DNA of 64,000 nt, taken from assembly GCA_030159075.1 (NCBI GenBank), contig BROG01000136.1, positions 1,203,501-1,267,500 on the forward strand, read 5' to 3'. A program made the translations under genes and the position numbers. The notes beneath the pieces were generated by a model, which saw nothing but the letters and a program-made list of their open reading frames with translations, did not search any database and was not told the DNA's origin. This stretch comes from Atrina japonica (lineage: Eukaryota > Mollusca > Bivalvia > Pterioida > Pinnidae). The first letter of the stretch is position 1, and every line of letters begins with the position of its first letter. This document shows, one piece after another, positions 20,356-31,984 of this stretch.

Positions 20356-20396
20356 CAAAATTCAAATGGCGCGTCATGGAGCTGCCTATTACTACT

Positions 20397-20402
20397 CACA
20401 TA
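20397..20402. repeat. Target site duplication CACATA, right copy
   Basis: Identical to 12867-12872, directly outside the element. Confidence 0.95.
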
Positions 20403-21251
20403 TACACTCATTGGCTAAATTTACTCTGTATAAATCATGCTTTTGTCTGTTGCAATTATGTCTTAATTGTGTATGGATTACATTGAGCCTTCTTTTGCCA
20501 AAACTTAGGTAGTTCGATGGAGGACTAGTTCTTGGATCTAAAACTGACTTAAATTTTTTTTAAATCATTGATATTTTTAAATTCGTCGGGGAGATTATTC
20601 CATACACTTATAGAGGAGGGAATAAATGATTTTTTATAAATATTTAAGGACATATTGGAATGGATACGTTATTGGCATTTCTTAGTAGATATTGGGTGAT
20701 CTCGCTTACTATGGGGGCATCAAGTCATTTAAGTATACAGGTGCCAAGTATTAAAAAAGGGTCTGATGAAAGAGGTATACATTTTACTCAGGGTATATCT
20801 GTTTAAAATATATTTCAATTTTCTCAATTGAATATGGCTAAAGTCATCTGGGCCCGAGGCCTTTTTGTGTCAAGACACATAATAATATCAGAAATTTCAA
20901 TGGGTGAAATAACAATATCAGATAGAGACGTTTCGGTTCTATCAGTAAAGGGGGTACCTCATGCAGACTGTCATTCAAATTTGCGACTTCACAGAAATAG
21001 TCGTTAAATATGTTTGACTTTTCAACAGAAGTAAAAGCCAGTGAGTTGCCCTGTACAAGAGGGGGGATATTAAATGTAGGTTTAGATTTTCTAAGAAGAG
21101 AGCGAATTATACTCCAGTACTGCCTGGGGTTTTGGATGTTTTGCAATTATCTATTGGTTCATTTATTCAGACTAAATAATTCTCTTTTAGCGTTTTTTTT
21201 CATGTCATTTACTTTATTGCGTTGTTGCTTAAATTTAATTCTGTCACAAAT
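20403..21251 (-). mobile_element. Minus-strand LINE, 5'-truncated and internally deleted
   Basis: On the minus strand from 21251 this reads ICDRIKFKQQRNKVNDMKKN, then QYWSIIRSLLRKSKPTFNI, SVEKSNIFNDYFCEV and SDIVISPIEISDIIMCLDTK at the start of the RT domain. It then jumps directly to LKYILNRYTLSKMYTSFIRP from the RT thumb, so most of the RT domain is deleted. After another gap comes the C-terminal NNL(P) region, and HTQLRHNCNRQKHDLYRVNL up to codons A-N-E-C-I. It continues at 12872 across the giant element. It is inserted in the DISKAFDRVW codons of the plus-strand LINE. A short duplication (CCTTTAGA at 12342-12349 against CCTTTGAC at 21252-21259) marks the insertion, with one change or indel. 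Confidence 0.85.
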
Positions 21252-22834
21252 CCTTTGACCGCGTCTGGATTAAAGGTCTTATATACAAACTTAGTAAATA
21301 TGGGTTTAAAGGAAAAGTATTAGACTGCATAGGCGTCGGAACCGGGGGGGGGGGGGGGGCTAGGGGGGCTTAGCCCCCCCCCCCCCCACTTTTTTGGCAA
21401 AGATAGACAAAAGTGTTGAAAATTGGGGCTTAGCCCCCAGATGTTTCTGGCGTGTGTGTGTGTTTTAAGTTGGTTTAGCCCCCCCCCCCCACCCCACTTT
21501 CAATTTGCTTCCGACGTCAGTGGACTGGATATCTGATTATCTTTCTTATAGAACACACAAAGGCAAATTAAAACACTCGATATCTTCCACTAGACATTTA
21601 AATGCTGGAGTCCCACAGGACTCGGTCCTCGCTCCACTACTTTTCTTGATTTTTATAAATGATCTCCCAGTTGGGTTATTTGGACTCACAAGACTGTTTG
21701 CAGATGATACTACAAACGCCCTTACTTCATCTAATTTACAACATATCCAAACCAACAATAACCTTGATCTGATAAGATAGAATGGGCCAACACATGACTC
21801 GTAAATTTCAACCCTCAAAAAACCGAAATAATGATTTTTGGAAATCAGACCTCAGAAACTAGTAATTTGAGTTTTTATTTCGCTGGTGAGACAATATATC
21901 CATCCACTGATTACACGCATCTCGGTATAACATTTTCTAGTGATGCTAAATGGCCCAGACATAGCTCGTGTATCAAAACAGATTGCAGTTGTCAGGAAAT
22001 TAAAATATACCTTGAATAGAAATGCTTTATCGAATATATACATTACATTTATACGTCCCACTTTGAGTATGTCAGTGAAGTTTTGGACAACATTACTAAA
22101 TCTGACGAGCAAAGACTGGAAAAAAATCCAACTAGAGGCTGAAAGAATGGTAACGGGTATTCCAGCTTACAGTACTCGTTCAGCAATTTATTTTGAAACT
22201 GTGTGGGAAACTCTAAAACCCGCAGAACAAATTAAAAACATTGTTTGATGTACAAGATTTTAAACAATTTAACCCCAGATTACATGGTAAATATCTTACC
22301 AGCACAAGTGGGCAATGTTAATTATAATTCAAGAAACAGAGAAAACATTAATATACCCTTATCTAGAACAAGTCTCCTTTACTCGTAGTTCATTCCTTCT
22401 ACTATTAACGCATGGAACAATTTGCCTCTCTCTACTAGAAATTGTACTTCCCTTTCTCAATCCAAATCTAAAATAAAGTCAAATTACTCTCTTGCTGTCC
22501 TTGTTCAGAAAATGGTGAACGTAAATTAAACGTCCTACACACTAGACTACGTCACGGTTGTAATACTCTAAACGGCGACTTGTTTAGAGTCAACATCGCT
22601 GCAAACAGTACTTGCTCCTGTGGCTTTCCGGATGAACGAACTGAACACTTTTTCTTACATTGTAATAAATATGACCAAATCCGTCAAGAGCTATTGTACA
22701 AAATAAATGAGATCGGAACCGTCCCTGATATAGGCACAATACTCTATGGTTGTCCTGTACTATCACAAATTCACAATAACAAAACATTACAAGTTGTACA
22801 TAGATTTATTCACAAAAGTCAAAAACTCTTGTAG
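21252..22834 (+). mobile_element. Plus-strand LINE, 3' part: reverse transcriptase and C-terminal zinc motif
   Basis: This continues the element split at 12349. It opens with DRVWIKGLIYKLSKYGFKG, is interrupted by a short G/C-rich MITE (about 21329-21520), then gives DWISDYLSYRTHKGKLKH, the RT motif AGVPQDSVLAPLLFLIFIND and the catalytic FADDTT box. The thumb follows (LKYTLNRNALSNIYITFIRP), and then KKIQLEAERMVTG. The C-terminal HFFL-type Cys-His motif is CSCGFPDERTEHFFLHCNKY, ending at a TAG at 22832-22834. The usual QGS of the GVPQGS motif is QDS here. Several frame changes and stops make it inactive. Together with 10869-12349 it is one copy of a CR1/Jockey-like family. Confidence 0.88.
21329..21520. 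mobile_element. G/C-run MITE inserted in the LINE RT
   Basis: Ends GGCGTCGGAACC and GCTTCCGACGTC are inverse copies. The inside has a run of 16 G, then GGGGGGCTTAGCCCCC and further C runs. LINE codons resume at GACTGGATATC, with GACTG present on both sides, as expected for a small target duplication. A fragment with the same right end (CACTTTCAATTTGCTTCCAA then CGCC) is at 62675-62712. Confidence 0.75.
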
Positions 22835-23093
22835 TGACAATCACACCCCCTCTCCTCAAACCCGACCCCCTAAGTTACGTACTCCAATGTTTTCTGCAAT
22901 AATATTTCCTATAAATATTACATCATTATCAATTTATCATGCTCGACGATATACTCGACACCACACATTGTATTGTATTTCTTCTTCCACTTTTCTTTTT
23001 TTTTTTCTTTTTACACTCGTCGGATTATTACCTAAGTGCATGCATATGTATGTGTATATTTTATGGCGTGTCAAACGTTGCAATATTCAAAAA

Positions 23094-23360
23094 ATATAAT
23101 TTGCATTCAAAAATATACATTTGCATTCAAAAAATATACATTTGCATTCAAAAAATGTACATTTGCATGCAAAAAATATACATTTGCATGCAAAAAAAAA
23201 TTGCATTCTAAAAAATGTATTTGCATTCAAAAAATATACATTTGCATTCAAAAAAAATGTATTTGCATTCAAAAAATATACTTTTGCATTCAAAAAAAAT
23301 GTATTTGCATTCAAAAAATAAACATTTGCATTCGAAAAAATAACATTTGCGTTCAAACAA
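23094..23360. repeat. About 22-bp tandem array rich in POU octamers
   Basis: Thirteen units of the form (A/G)TATTTGCATTCAAAAAA. Ten contain an exact ATTTGCAT, the inverse of the octamer ATGCAAAT recognised by POU-domain factors. Open frames across it are by-products of the repeat. Confidence 0.85.
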
Positions 23361-23439
23361 TGCATTCTGGGTAGACTGTTGTGACGACGGTTTTCATTGG
23401 TTGCTAAATATAACCCTCGTGGAAATCCTCTTACTTGTG

Positions 23440-23640
23440 TCAAGATATGTATGTGTATATTTATATATATATATATGTGTATATTTATATATGTATGTGT
23501 ATATGTATATATGTATGTGTATATTTATATATATATTTGTGTATATTTATATATATATGTATGTGTATATTTACATATGTATGTTTATATCTATATATGT
23601 ATGTGTATATTTATATATGTATGTTTATGTACAGGCTATA
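23440..23640. repeat. TATATGTATGTGTATATT tandem repeats
   Basis: Alternating TATA and TGTA units of about 18-26 bp. Low complexity; no coding meaning. Confidence 0.9.
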
Positions 23641-23850
23641 CGTATATATGCGTGTTTCTATGTATGCGTGTAAGTTTCATCAAATACTTGAAAATGAATA
23701 GGTATATGTGAAATTGTATGTTACATGTAAAATAAATACAAATTTTGAACCTTAATCATCAAATTTTAAAGGTTTTTGTTTACAGAATAAACTGTGAAAG
23801 AGAGAATAAAATGTATAATTCATTAAGGAATAAAAACTTTTATAGTTTTA

Positions 23851-23866
23851 GAGAGAGAGAGAGAGG

Positions 23867-23952
<86 letters not shown>
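23851..23952. repeat. (GA)n microsatellite
   Basis: About fifty GA units with one GGGG interruption near 23866. Confidence 0.97.
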
Positions 23953-23957
<5 letters not shown>

Positions 23958-24577
23958 AAACTCCATATGCCGGTGACTGTGGGATATTACTACTTAAATG
24001 TGGAAAATTTACAATGGGAAAGCCGATAGCTTCGATACGGCGTTATAAATAGCTCGCACGAAAATCCCTTCTTGACTTTTCGGTTATGACAAGCTGCGCG
24101 GAAAAACGTTTTATTCTTCACTGGATGCCCTCTTATGTACGGTGACAAGTAGGAATGATTTCTCTAGTCTGTTTAATTTTAATGTTATGCTTTATTACCT
24201 AAAATTGAAACTCGTACAGGTCAAGAAAGGGTCCACAAGACTCCGCCCTCGCCAGGTTATTATGATTTTACTATATACCACACATAGCAAACATTACATA
24301 TTGTACCTATATGTTAGATTCCTAATCCTTTATTGGACAAACGTATTCACGTGACCAGGAACAGAAACGTTATATCCCCCACGCGTTCCATTTTCCCTAT
24401 CATATGTCCTACCATTTGGAACCACACTATCGTTCTTGATACGAAACAACTATGGATCACTAATGTGAAGTTTTTTTCATAAATTACTGTTGTTGTTTTG
24501 CATGAAATATTCTTGAAACATAAATGATAATTAATTGTTTACTTTTTGAGTTTTTCATATCGGTATAACAAACAATT

Positions 24578-24702
24578 TATTGCCCTGGTTGTAGGGAGAC
24601 GTGAGGATTTGTTTACCTGCGGCAAGTCAAATTTCCATCGGGAAATATGACAATTGCCTTGGGTAAATAAATCCTCATGTCTCCTTACAACCAGGACAAT
24701 AA
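24578..24702. mobile_element. 125-bp foldback element
   Basis: The left arm TTATTGCCCTGGTTGTAGGG continues AGACGTGAGGATTTGTTTACC. The right arm is its inverse with few changes, ending CAACCAGGACAATAA. Both arms contain further short matches towards the centre. Confidence 0.85.
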
Positions 24703-24874
24703 ATGTATATAATCAACAGCACAGTGGTCTGAAACATAGAACAGAATACTGGGAAGTACAGCAGCTACATTCACTTTGTCCAGACTTAGCATCGATTAAA
24801 AAATACTGTATACCTGTCAATTTTCGCCCTTTTATGACAGACAACATATTCACCTCGTCCTAAGTTTTACTGTA

Positions 24875-25867
24875 TTTTATGGCCTATAGGTCGATGTGGA
24901 GGATAGGTCGAACGGCAGAATTTTGGTTAAAATCTAGGCTTAAGTATTAGATGGGTCGAAGTGGAAGACAGGTCGATGTCGGCAGAGATGAAAACATGAA
25001 TGGGAGAACACATAAATACATCACTTGTGTTTAATAACTGGTGCTAAAACGATGGTAGCCTAACAAAATAATTGGAGTAATAGTCCTATTTTACTGTACA
25101 TTATTAGATAGGACTGTGATTAAAAAGCTTACAAGTTGCATTTTATCATACTTAACATCACTTATATTACTCATGTGTACTGATTATGTGTACATACATC
25201 GCTATTATGTTACCTGTCAAATCATCATTAAATTCTTTATGCCGTTAACACAAGCGACCTCAATCCTTGTCTTATCCTTACATTGGCCTAGATTATTATG
25301 CAGCTGCAATTGTCAAACAATTAAATACTCAAAGTTGAGTGTTAATTAATTTATGAAACACTTTTTCCAAAACTTTCCCAACTTCAAAGACTGCCGCGCG
25401 ATCTTATCAGTTGAAGGTCACGTTCCAGTGAACACAGCTTGTAGTGGCCTGAAAGTCTGACTGAAGACGTTAACATCACAGCGGGGTACCGATATAAGGA
25501 AATCATTCAAAAGTATAAACTGTACAGTATAAATATAATGTAAACAATGTATTTTTATTACGCAGTTTCTGACACAGTCTTGAATACCAATGATATTGTA
25601 ACTTGAAAGATCATTATTTTGTCATTTGATTATGAACACAGTGCATTACGTACACACACAAGGTCACATTTAATTGTTCTATTATTTGTAAATACAAATG
25701 GGTGTTTGGAGTAGGCCCCTAGATTATCCAGTGAAAATTGTTGAAATATGATGTTAAAATGGGGAAATGCAGATACAAGTTAAATATTTCACTAAGATAA
25801 GTCGATGCGGTAAATAGGTCGAGGTCACAAATTTGGAGAAAAAAATATCGACCTATAGGCCGTAAAA
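24875..25867. mobile_element. About 1-kb non-autonomous element with TTTTA..GGCCTATAGGTCGA ends
   Basis: Ends at 24875-24895 and 25847-25867 are near-exact inverse copies (GGCCTATAGGTCGAT). AGGTCGA(T/A)GT(G/C)G-like repeats follow inside both ends. The central part (CAAGCGACCTCAATCCTT ... TTCCAGTGAACA ... GGCCCCTAGATTATCCA) recurs at 59350-59580. No transposase seen. Confidence 0.7.
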
Positions 25868-28400
25868 GGACTACTTTACAAATAACTGGGATTTGTGACT
25901 TACGACCAAATCAGGTCAGGTTTTTATGACTATCCAGAGGCAGTGCAAATACCCAGGTTATTTTTACATGTGCCATTATTCATCTTAATTTATGTAGCAG
26001 GTAAAAGTATTCATAAACTATCAAGCTTTTATTTGAAAATATACGACCATACCTTAAGATTTGACTTAGGGTAGCCTTGATAAAACGGTCATAAGTTTCA
26101 TCTTACGATCAAATGAATTAAGACCTAGGATTTATCCCTGGATCATTACCACAACGTAAGCCCATGACTATCAAAATAGATGCGGAAGTCAATAACACAC
26201 ATAGACTTCTGTAGCACTTGCAAACTCTAAAGAGAGTTGGGAAATTACCAAAACAAATCGGAATTAAAGAAGAGCTTGCTATACCAATCACTATTTGTTT
26301 TATTCTGCAAGATAATTCAATGCAATGACAATTTCTGATTCCACAATTTAGTAGTTGAAATGATTAATAACATAACTATATAGATGGTATGTATAAAATA
26401 ATTATTTATTTACTATTATCATGTATATGACATAATGAGATCACAAATCTGCACAAATATATATTATTCATTCTTGTTATATGCATATCTTTCTTAAAAC
26501 CAGTCTCATATTAAATATACAAAATCTTCTGGCAAGCCTAGATGAGAATGTTCTGGTGTCCTATTTATGATTGGAGTTAACACTCTCAGTCTCAGAAAAC
26601 ATCAGGTACTTTATAATGGTGGTCTGGCTTTACAAGCCTTACTGCACTTTCAGAATGACAAGAGGCCTAACAGGACTTAATGGTCACCTGTGTGAAATTT
26701 ATAATTGCTGTGGGAATATGGTGATCATTAGATCATGAAAAAATTTTTTTTTCAAAGATTAAATATAGCTCTATCAATGGCTCTTGGAAAGGAGTCAGAA
26801 ATGTCTAAAACTTGACAAATTGATACATGTGTATTTTACATCTAATTCGGTAACTGTGACTTTCACCTATGATCATCAAGCATAAACAAAATCCCTAACA
26901 GCTTCTTATTTATTTTTGTGTTTATAAAAATGAATCAGTTTTGAGTCAATAAGTTTTTATAAATATGTAACTCTAGATCGTTCCTGCTGATTTTTGTTAA
27001 AATTGAACCATCGGTTCTGCAGAAGAAGTCGGAAATGTCTAAAAATTAACAACGTACGACGACAGAAAAATGCAATTGCAATTAGGTCACCATTAGCCTG
27101 ATAAACGTCTCCAATCTTTATAATATTTTCAGGAGGACAGAAGATTTGAAATAAGACATTCTGATGCACAAATAACATTGTTATCACAGGCACTGCAGTA
27201 GATACACCATTACATGGTAACCACAGATCGAGACACAAACCACTATAACACATAGTTTGCAAGTTAACAAAGTTTAAACACATTTAGATTTTCCGTCTTG
27301 AATTTGAATCTCAGATGAAAAAGAAGCCACTCCACTATAACCTTCTACTGCTTACCTCACAATCCTTTAGTCAGCAAGCTAAATACTCTCAATTACCTAA
27401 ACACTTAAGATTGTCATATCATTCAGTAATGAAAACAACTTACAAATGAGAACTGCTACATTCAGGTACAGAGAAATGCTGCATAGGGTTACAGTGAACT
27501 GCTGCTAGTTACAGAGAACTGCTGTATACAGTTTCAGGTTCAAGAAAGATGAAGAAAGAGTAAAACATTCAGCAAAAATGATGTCTTCAAACAGTGTTTG
27601 GGAATCACAGTACAATCACAGCCACTTAGTGGCACATACATATCACAATATTTTATGTACATGTATACCAACTGCATTCTTAAATCTTTTTATATATTTA
27701 ACATATTTATCTAATATATAACATACAAATTTCTCAATAGTACATGTAAACATAACCAGCTCTAGATTTCACCATTAAAATTTGTTCATGATCATAGTTT
27801 AATTCAAAAGATAAACTGTATTATGCAGTACCTTTCTAAGGTTACATTCCTACCGCCCTCAATATCAGAACAAAAACATATTTCTACATTTAAACAACTG
27901 TTCCTCATTATTTCACTAATCTAGACCTTCAAGTTCATCCAGTATTAGAACCACTAGGTTGAAAAATAGAGGGAGTATACCGTTTGTTAACTACATAAAA
28001 CTTTTAAAGAACAGACAGATAAACGTTGTATTATCAGCCTTTTGATTATTTCTAGTTTTTAAGTCAATACTGTTATGTAAAATACTCATCAAGTCATTAC
28101 AAAAGAAGGAAAAAAAGAAAAACAACAACCAGTTTAAAGAAATAGTAAGAAGTCAAGTTTACAAACAGCAATCTTTAAAAGAGCACCTTTAAAACACTCA
28201 AAATGGTTTAGTGGTGAACATGGTAACATGGTAGCACCTTAAACATTTTAACAGTACACATCAAGTATAAGTAGGCAACATCTTCAACATTTATCACTAG
28301 TATAAGTAGGTGACACCTTAACATAGGTTCTGTATGAAAACTAGGCAAAATTGAAAAATATCAATTCTGGGAGTTTTCTGAGAAATCTTTATTACGGTCG
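25868..28400. other. Unassigned AT-rich DNA
   Basis: No exon or known element recognised. The 108-codon minus frame at 26957-27283 overlaps a GGTTCTG.AGAAGAAGTCGGAAA-like segment of the large composite repeats and is not a gene. Confidence 0.4.
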
Positions 28401-28720
28401 GTATAAGTCTTGCTTGCGACTACTCTGTTTCACTAAGTGTAATGTTGAATTGCCTTTTCGTTGGCGGTTGTTGAGACGTCTGTACCAATTATGACGAGGA
28501 TACACTCCTCATGTATTTCATTGGACTTGACTTTGGACTCACGGCGGGTATGACCGGTCGACAGGGAATGCTTAATCCTCCATGGCACCTGATCCCACCT
28601 CTTGGTTTCCAGAGGTGTGTGTTTGTCCATTTTTACTGGATTTGTATCTATGTCCTGGACATTCTATTGATTTATACTTTGGTATCTGAGATTTTTTATA
28701 TTAAAAAACATGGGTACAAA
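28401..28720. repeat. Dispersed bivalve-type repeat
   Basis: GC-richer block containing CGGCGGGTATGACCGGTCGA and CACCTGATCCCACCTCTTGG, followed by the segment shared with 6109-6172. I have an impression that this block is recurrent in bivalve genomes, but it cannot be verified here. A 65-codon minus frame and an 82-codon plus frame cross it without recognisable motifs. Confidence 0.45.
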
Positions 28721-29477
28721 CACCATCGCCTAAAAAAAATAATCAGGACTTTCCCTTAAACATGACTTCTACCTGTCTGAACATTAAAAACTCACAAAAT
28801 GAATTATCTTTAAACTGAGACTGAACATTATATTCATCAATTGTCACTGATGTACTAAAATGCCCCACCATTTTCCCTTTCAACCAACACTCAATACAAA
28901 CAATGAAAGATATAAATTACCTATAAAATTGTCAATTTGAAATTAATCCATTTTTTAAAAATTAAGTTGGTTTACATAATCAACTTTTAAATCTAATCAA
29001 TTACCATAAATAAACAATTCATATTTTCAGATTAAACATTTATTACAAGTATAAATATGAAGGAAGCCATCCCATTTTAAATCTTTGAACTCACCTTGGA
29101 TGAAACTTCAAACCTTGGTCAAGAACAATTTGGTTTCCAAAATAAAAATTTTGAATTGTTGGCAAGTATGAAATCATCTAATACAATTTGAGATTTTCTA
29201 TTAGTAATTGTTTCAAGTCAAAAAGGATACATTCATCTCAATATTTTTTGGCAAAAATAAAATTTTAATATTGATATGAGTATTTGAGGATCTTTAAACA
29301 TTAAATGTAAGTAAAAAGCCATTTATAGTACATTTCACATACTGTTACAGCAGTCTAAAACTATTATCTATTACATACCCTCCCTTTTTCAAAATAAAAT
29401 GTATTGATCTTAACAGTCATATATGATACTAAAGAAAAAGCCTATATAGTTCAATTCATCTTATGTCAAAACTATTT
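28721..29477. other. Unassigned AT-rich DNA
   Basis: Nothing recognisable in any frame. Confidence 0.5.
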
Positions 29478-30640
29478 TAATGTTATAAACATATTTTGAT
29501 GCCATTTATTTGTTCATTTTTCCCATTTAATCTTACATTTTGATTCCATTTATTTGTTCATTTTCATTACTTAAAGGGAAGAAGGGTACCATATGCAAGA
29601 GTTATGCCCTTTTCCAGAATTTTTATTTCTTTACCAACTTTCCTACTCATTATTAGAAAACAGTTATTATTTTCAAAACTCATATTTGTCTAGCTAACTT
29701 GGTAAAATTTCATCTAAAATCATTGTAACAATGTGTTTTATGCTTTTATTAGGGTTGGTGGATAAAAAGGATGAATGATTGAAAGTTATGACCCCCAAAA
29801 TACCAAATTTTTATCACACTAAAATCTTATATTTCGTCACTGTAAAAAATTCAGTCATAATTTTTTTTTACTTTTTTCTGTTGATGATCATTAAGAAGCT
29901 TTCACAATTATTTGGATTCAATAAAACAAGTTGTGGGTATATAGTGAAGAAATAACACCTTGAAGTATGCCAAAATTGAGTATTTTAAAGAAAAAATCCG
30001 TTTAAGGAAACACTGTACCATCATTTGACCTTAAATGTGACCTTGTACATGATCTTGACTTTTACTGGGCGATGCATCTGATAAAAATAAACCTTTCCTG
30101 TAGGTTTCACAAAAAAATCACATACAATAAGAAAGTTATGCAGATTTATGTCAAAATGTGTCTGCATCCAAAGAAACAGACAGAGGGACAAAAGATGCCA
30201 TACAGTGTGAAGTTGTGGTTTACACACAACGCAAAAACATGACTGTTTAATTATCTTATTCACAAAGAACAACTTTACCGATATTTACTTCTTGATGTGA
30301 ATTTGCCATCAAATTTCTGTATTTTGGGGATAGATTCAAGTCCTCTGTCATGTATGTTTTCATTGCCAAAATCAGATCCAGCTTGAATTACAGCATTGAC
30401 ATTCTGGTCACATGGCCAGATATCCTTCTCCCCTCTTATAATTGGATCTCATTTATTTGTTCATTTTCACCACTTAATCTTATAATTGGATCTCATTTAT
30501 TTGTTCATTTTCACCACTTAATCTTATAATTGGATCTCGTTTATTTGTTCATTTTTACCACTTAATCTTATAATTGGATTTCATTTTTTTGTTCATTTTT
30601 ACCCTTTACACTTACAGTTCGATGTCATTTATTTGTTAAT
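29478..30640. repeat. 44-bp repeats around CATTTATTTGTTCATTTT
   Basis: Two units lie at 29500-29570, and four to five tandem units at 30433-30640 (CTTATAATTGGATCTCATTT...). Between them is unassigned AT-rich DNA. Confidence 0.75.
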
Positions 30641-31030
30641 CAGAAACCTGGGATGGTATTACAGAAATCACAATCCTTTAATACCCATAAATTCCAAATT
30701 TCATAAAAATCGGACAATGTTGAATTTCGACCAATCAGAGCCTCGATTTGCCATTGATGCCATCACAACAAATATTGCGCACATTTGCACACACAAAGCT
30801 ATAATCATATGAAGTTTCATTACAGTCAATCCAGTTTCAGAGCAAATGTGTGAACAAGTTTTGACCAATCAGAAGCCACAGTATGCCATAGTTGCCATTT
30901 TTGATGACGTCACATATGTAGTGCACATCTGCACATCCAAACCTGAAAGCCACAGTATGCCATAGTTGCCATTTTTGATGACGTCACATATGTAGTGCAC
31001 ATCTGCACATCCAAACCTGAAGTTTCCTTA
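30641..31030. repeat. Repeat family copy with a 74-bp tandem duplication
   Basis: Shares AAATTCCAAATTTCAT-AAAATC, TTTTGACCAATCAGAAGCCA and CATCTGCACATCC with 49180-49640. Within it, AAGCCACAGTATGCCATAGT and the following bases are duplicated in tandem with a 74-bp period (30873 and 30947). Confidence 0.8.
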
Positions 31031-31094
31031 GAATTTGTCAAGTAGTTTCCAAGAAAATGTGTGCATAAGTTTATCATGGAAAGATATAATATAA

Positions 31095-31620
31095 TGATAA
31101 TAATAATAACTAGAGGTGAGGTTGTTGCTGAAGCAAATTGCCTAAATTTAGCTGTGACCTTGACCTTTGAACCAATAACCTTGAAACTTCGCACAATATT
31201 CTTCAGAGTATTCCCTCCAAATCTTCACTAATACATATACATGTATATATAAATTCCAGTTTTTTTTGCTATTTTTAAACTGACCTTGGCCTCAAATCTG
31301 ATGACCCTGAAACTTCTTCAAATTAATCTTCATGTCATTTTCCACAAGTCTCCCATTTATATGTCTATACTTAAGTCTCATACTTTAAGAGATATTTAGA
31401 CTTTGATATATTGAATTTCTCTGTGACCTTGATTTTGAAACATGTAACCTTGAAACTTTTTCACTTTGTACAACTTGTAAAAGTGAACAACTGTCTCATG
31501 CATATGTTTATACAAAAAGTGCTTAGTTTCTGAGATTTTTTTATGTTTATCTGATTCTGAGCATAAAAAATTGACTTCCTATTTTTCAGCCTCTAGCTAG
31601 TTCTTTTAGGGGACACTCGG
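31095..31620. repeat. Degenerate GTGACCTTGACCTTTGA-type repeat
   Basis: Several loosely repeated units containing GACCTTGA and ACCTTGAAACTT. Related to parts of the composite repeats at 50.9-52.3 kb. Confidence 0.5.
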
Positions 31621-31764
31621 ATCAAGTTTGAAATGGACATGCACATCAATCCATACAGATTTCCTCTAGCTTCAGTAGTTATGGAGGAAACGATCACACA
31701 ATTGTGGTCATGAAAAAATTGAAAAGGGGAGATCAAGAAATAGAGGGAATCTAAATCATTTGAA

Positions 31765-31886
31765 GCTACATAAGCATAAGCTACATAAGCTACATAAGCA
31801 TAAGCTACATAAGCATAAGCTACTTAAGCTACATAAGCTACATAAGCTAAATCATTTGAAGCTACATAAGCATAAGCTACATAAGT
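31765..31886. repeat. AGCTACATAAGCATA minisatellite
   Basis: About ten 9- or 15-bp units (AGCTACATA, AGCTACATAAGCATA) between two copies of AAATCATTTGAAGCTACATA. Confidence 0.9.
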
Positions 31887-31945
31887 ACTGAAAATCTGAG
31901 CAAATCGGATGAGCCATTTTTGAGCTAGAGACAGTACAAAAAAGA

Positions 31946-31947
<2 letters not shown>

Positions 31948-31980
<33 letters not shown>
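31948..31980. repeat. (ATA)n microsatellite
   Basis: About eleven ATA units. Confidence 0.95.

Positions 31981-31984
<4 letters not shown>

Larger units (their letters stand above)
12873..20396. mobile_element. 7,524-bp giant inverted-repeat (foldback) transposable element
   Basis: Left arm 12873-15985 and right arm 17257-20396 are inverted copies with small indels, around a unique spacer of 1,271 bp. The element starts AGTAGTAATAGGCAGCTCC and ends with the inverse, GGAGCTGCCTATTACTACT, flanked by the 6-bp duplication CACATA. I see no recognisable transposase or integrase, so it is presumably mobilised in trans. A 6-bp duplication, long terminal inverted repeats and 5'-AG...CT-3' ends are features of Polinton/Maverick elements, but there is no Polinton gene here; the link is a hypothesis. 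Each arm carries a GC-rich outer 0.6 kb with promoter-like motifs, a 41-bp tandem array, short AAGTTTGTCAAAGTGATCA-type repeats and two histone-type 3' stem-loop lookalikes. It interrupts the minus-strand LINE and so is the youngest of the three nested insertions. Confidence 0.93.
17257..20396 (-). repeat. Right arm of the giant inverted repeat
   Basis: Inverse of 12873-15985. On the plus strand it carries, in order: the degenerate stem-loop (17323-17338), a copy of the CCAAT/TATA block (about 18389-18455), the truncated counterpart of the 50-codon ORF (18574-18651), the perfect stem-loop (18743-18758), the short repeats (19170-19460), the 41-bp array (19612-19812) and the mirrored promoter-type motif cluster. 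Confidence 0.93.
22835..23735 (+). other. Presumed 3' UTR of the plus-strand LINE, with repeat arrays
   Basis: It begins with a C-rich stretch and contains the arrays at 23094-23360 and 23440-23640. An AATAAA signal lies near 23729. The true LINE 3' end was not fixed. Confidence 0.45.

Noticed and set aside
23087..23443. 118-codon minus-strand ORF rich in NANxYF repeats
   Set aside because: It is a direct translation of the 22-bp octamer array; no independent coding evidence.
23745..24029. 94-codon ORF with a long Arg-Glu repeat
   Set aside because: Produced by the (GA)n microsatellite.
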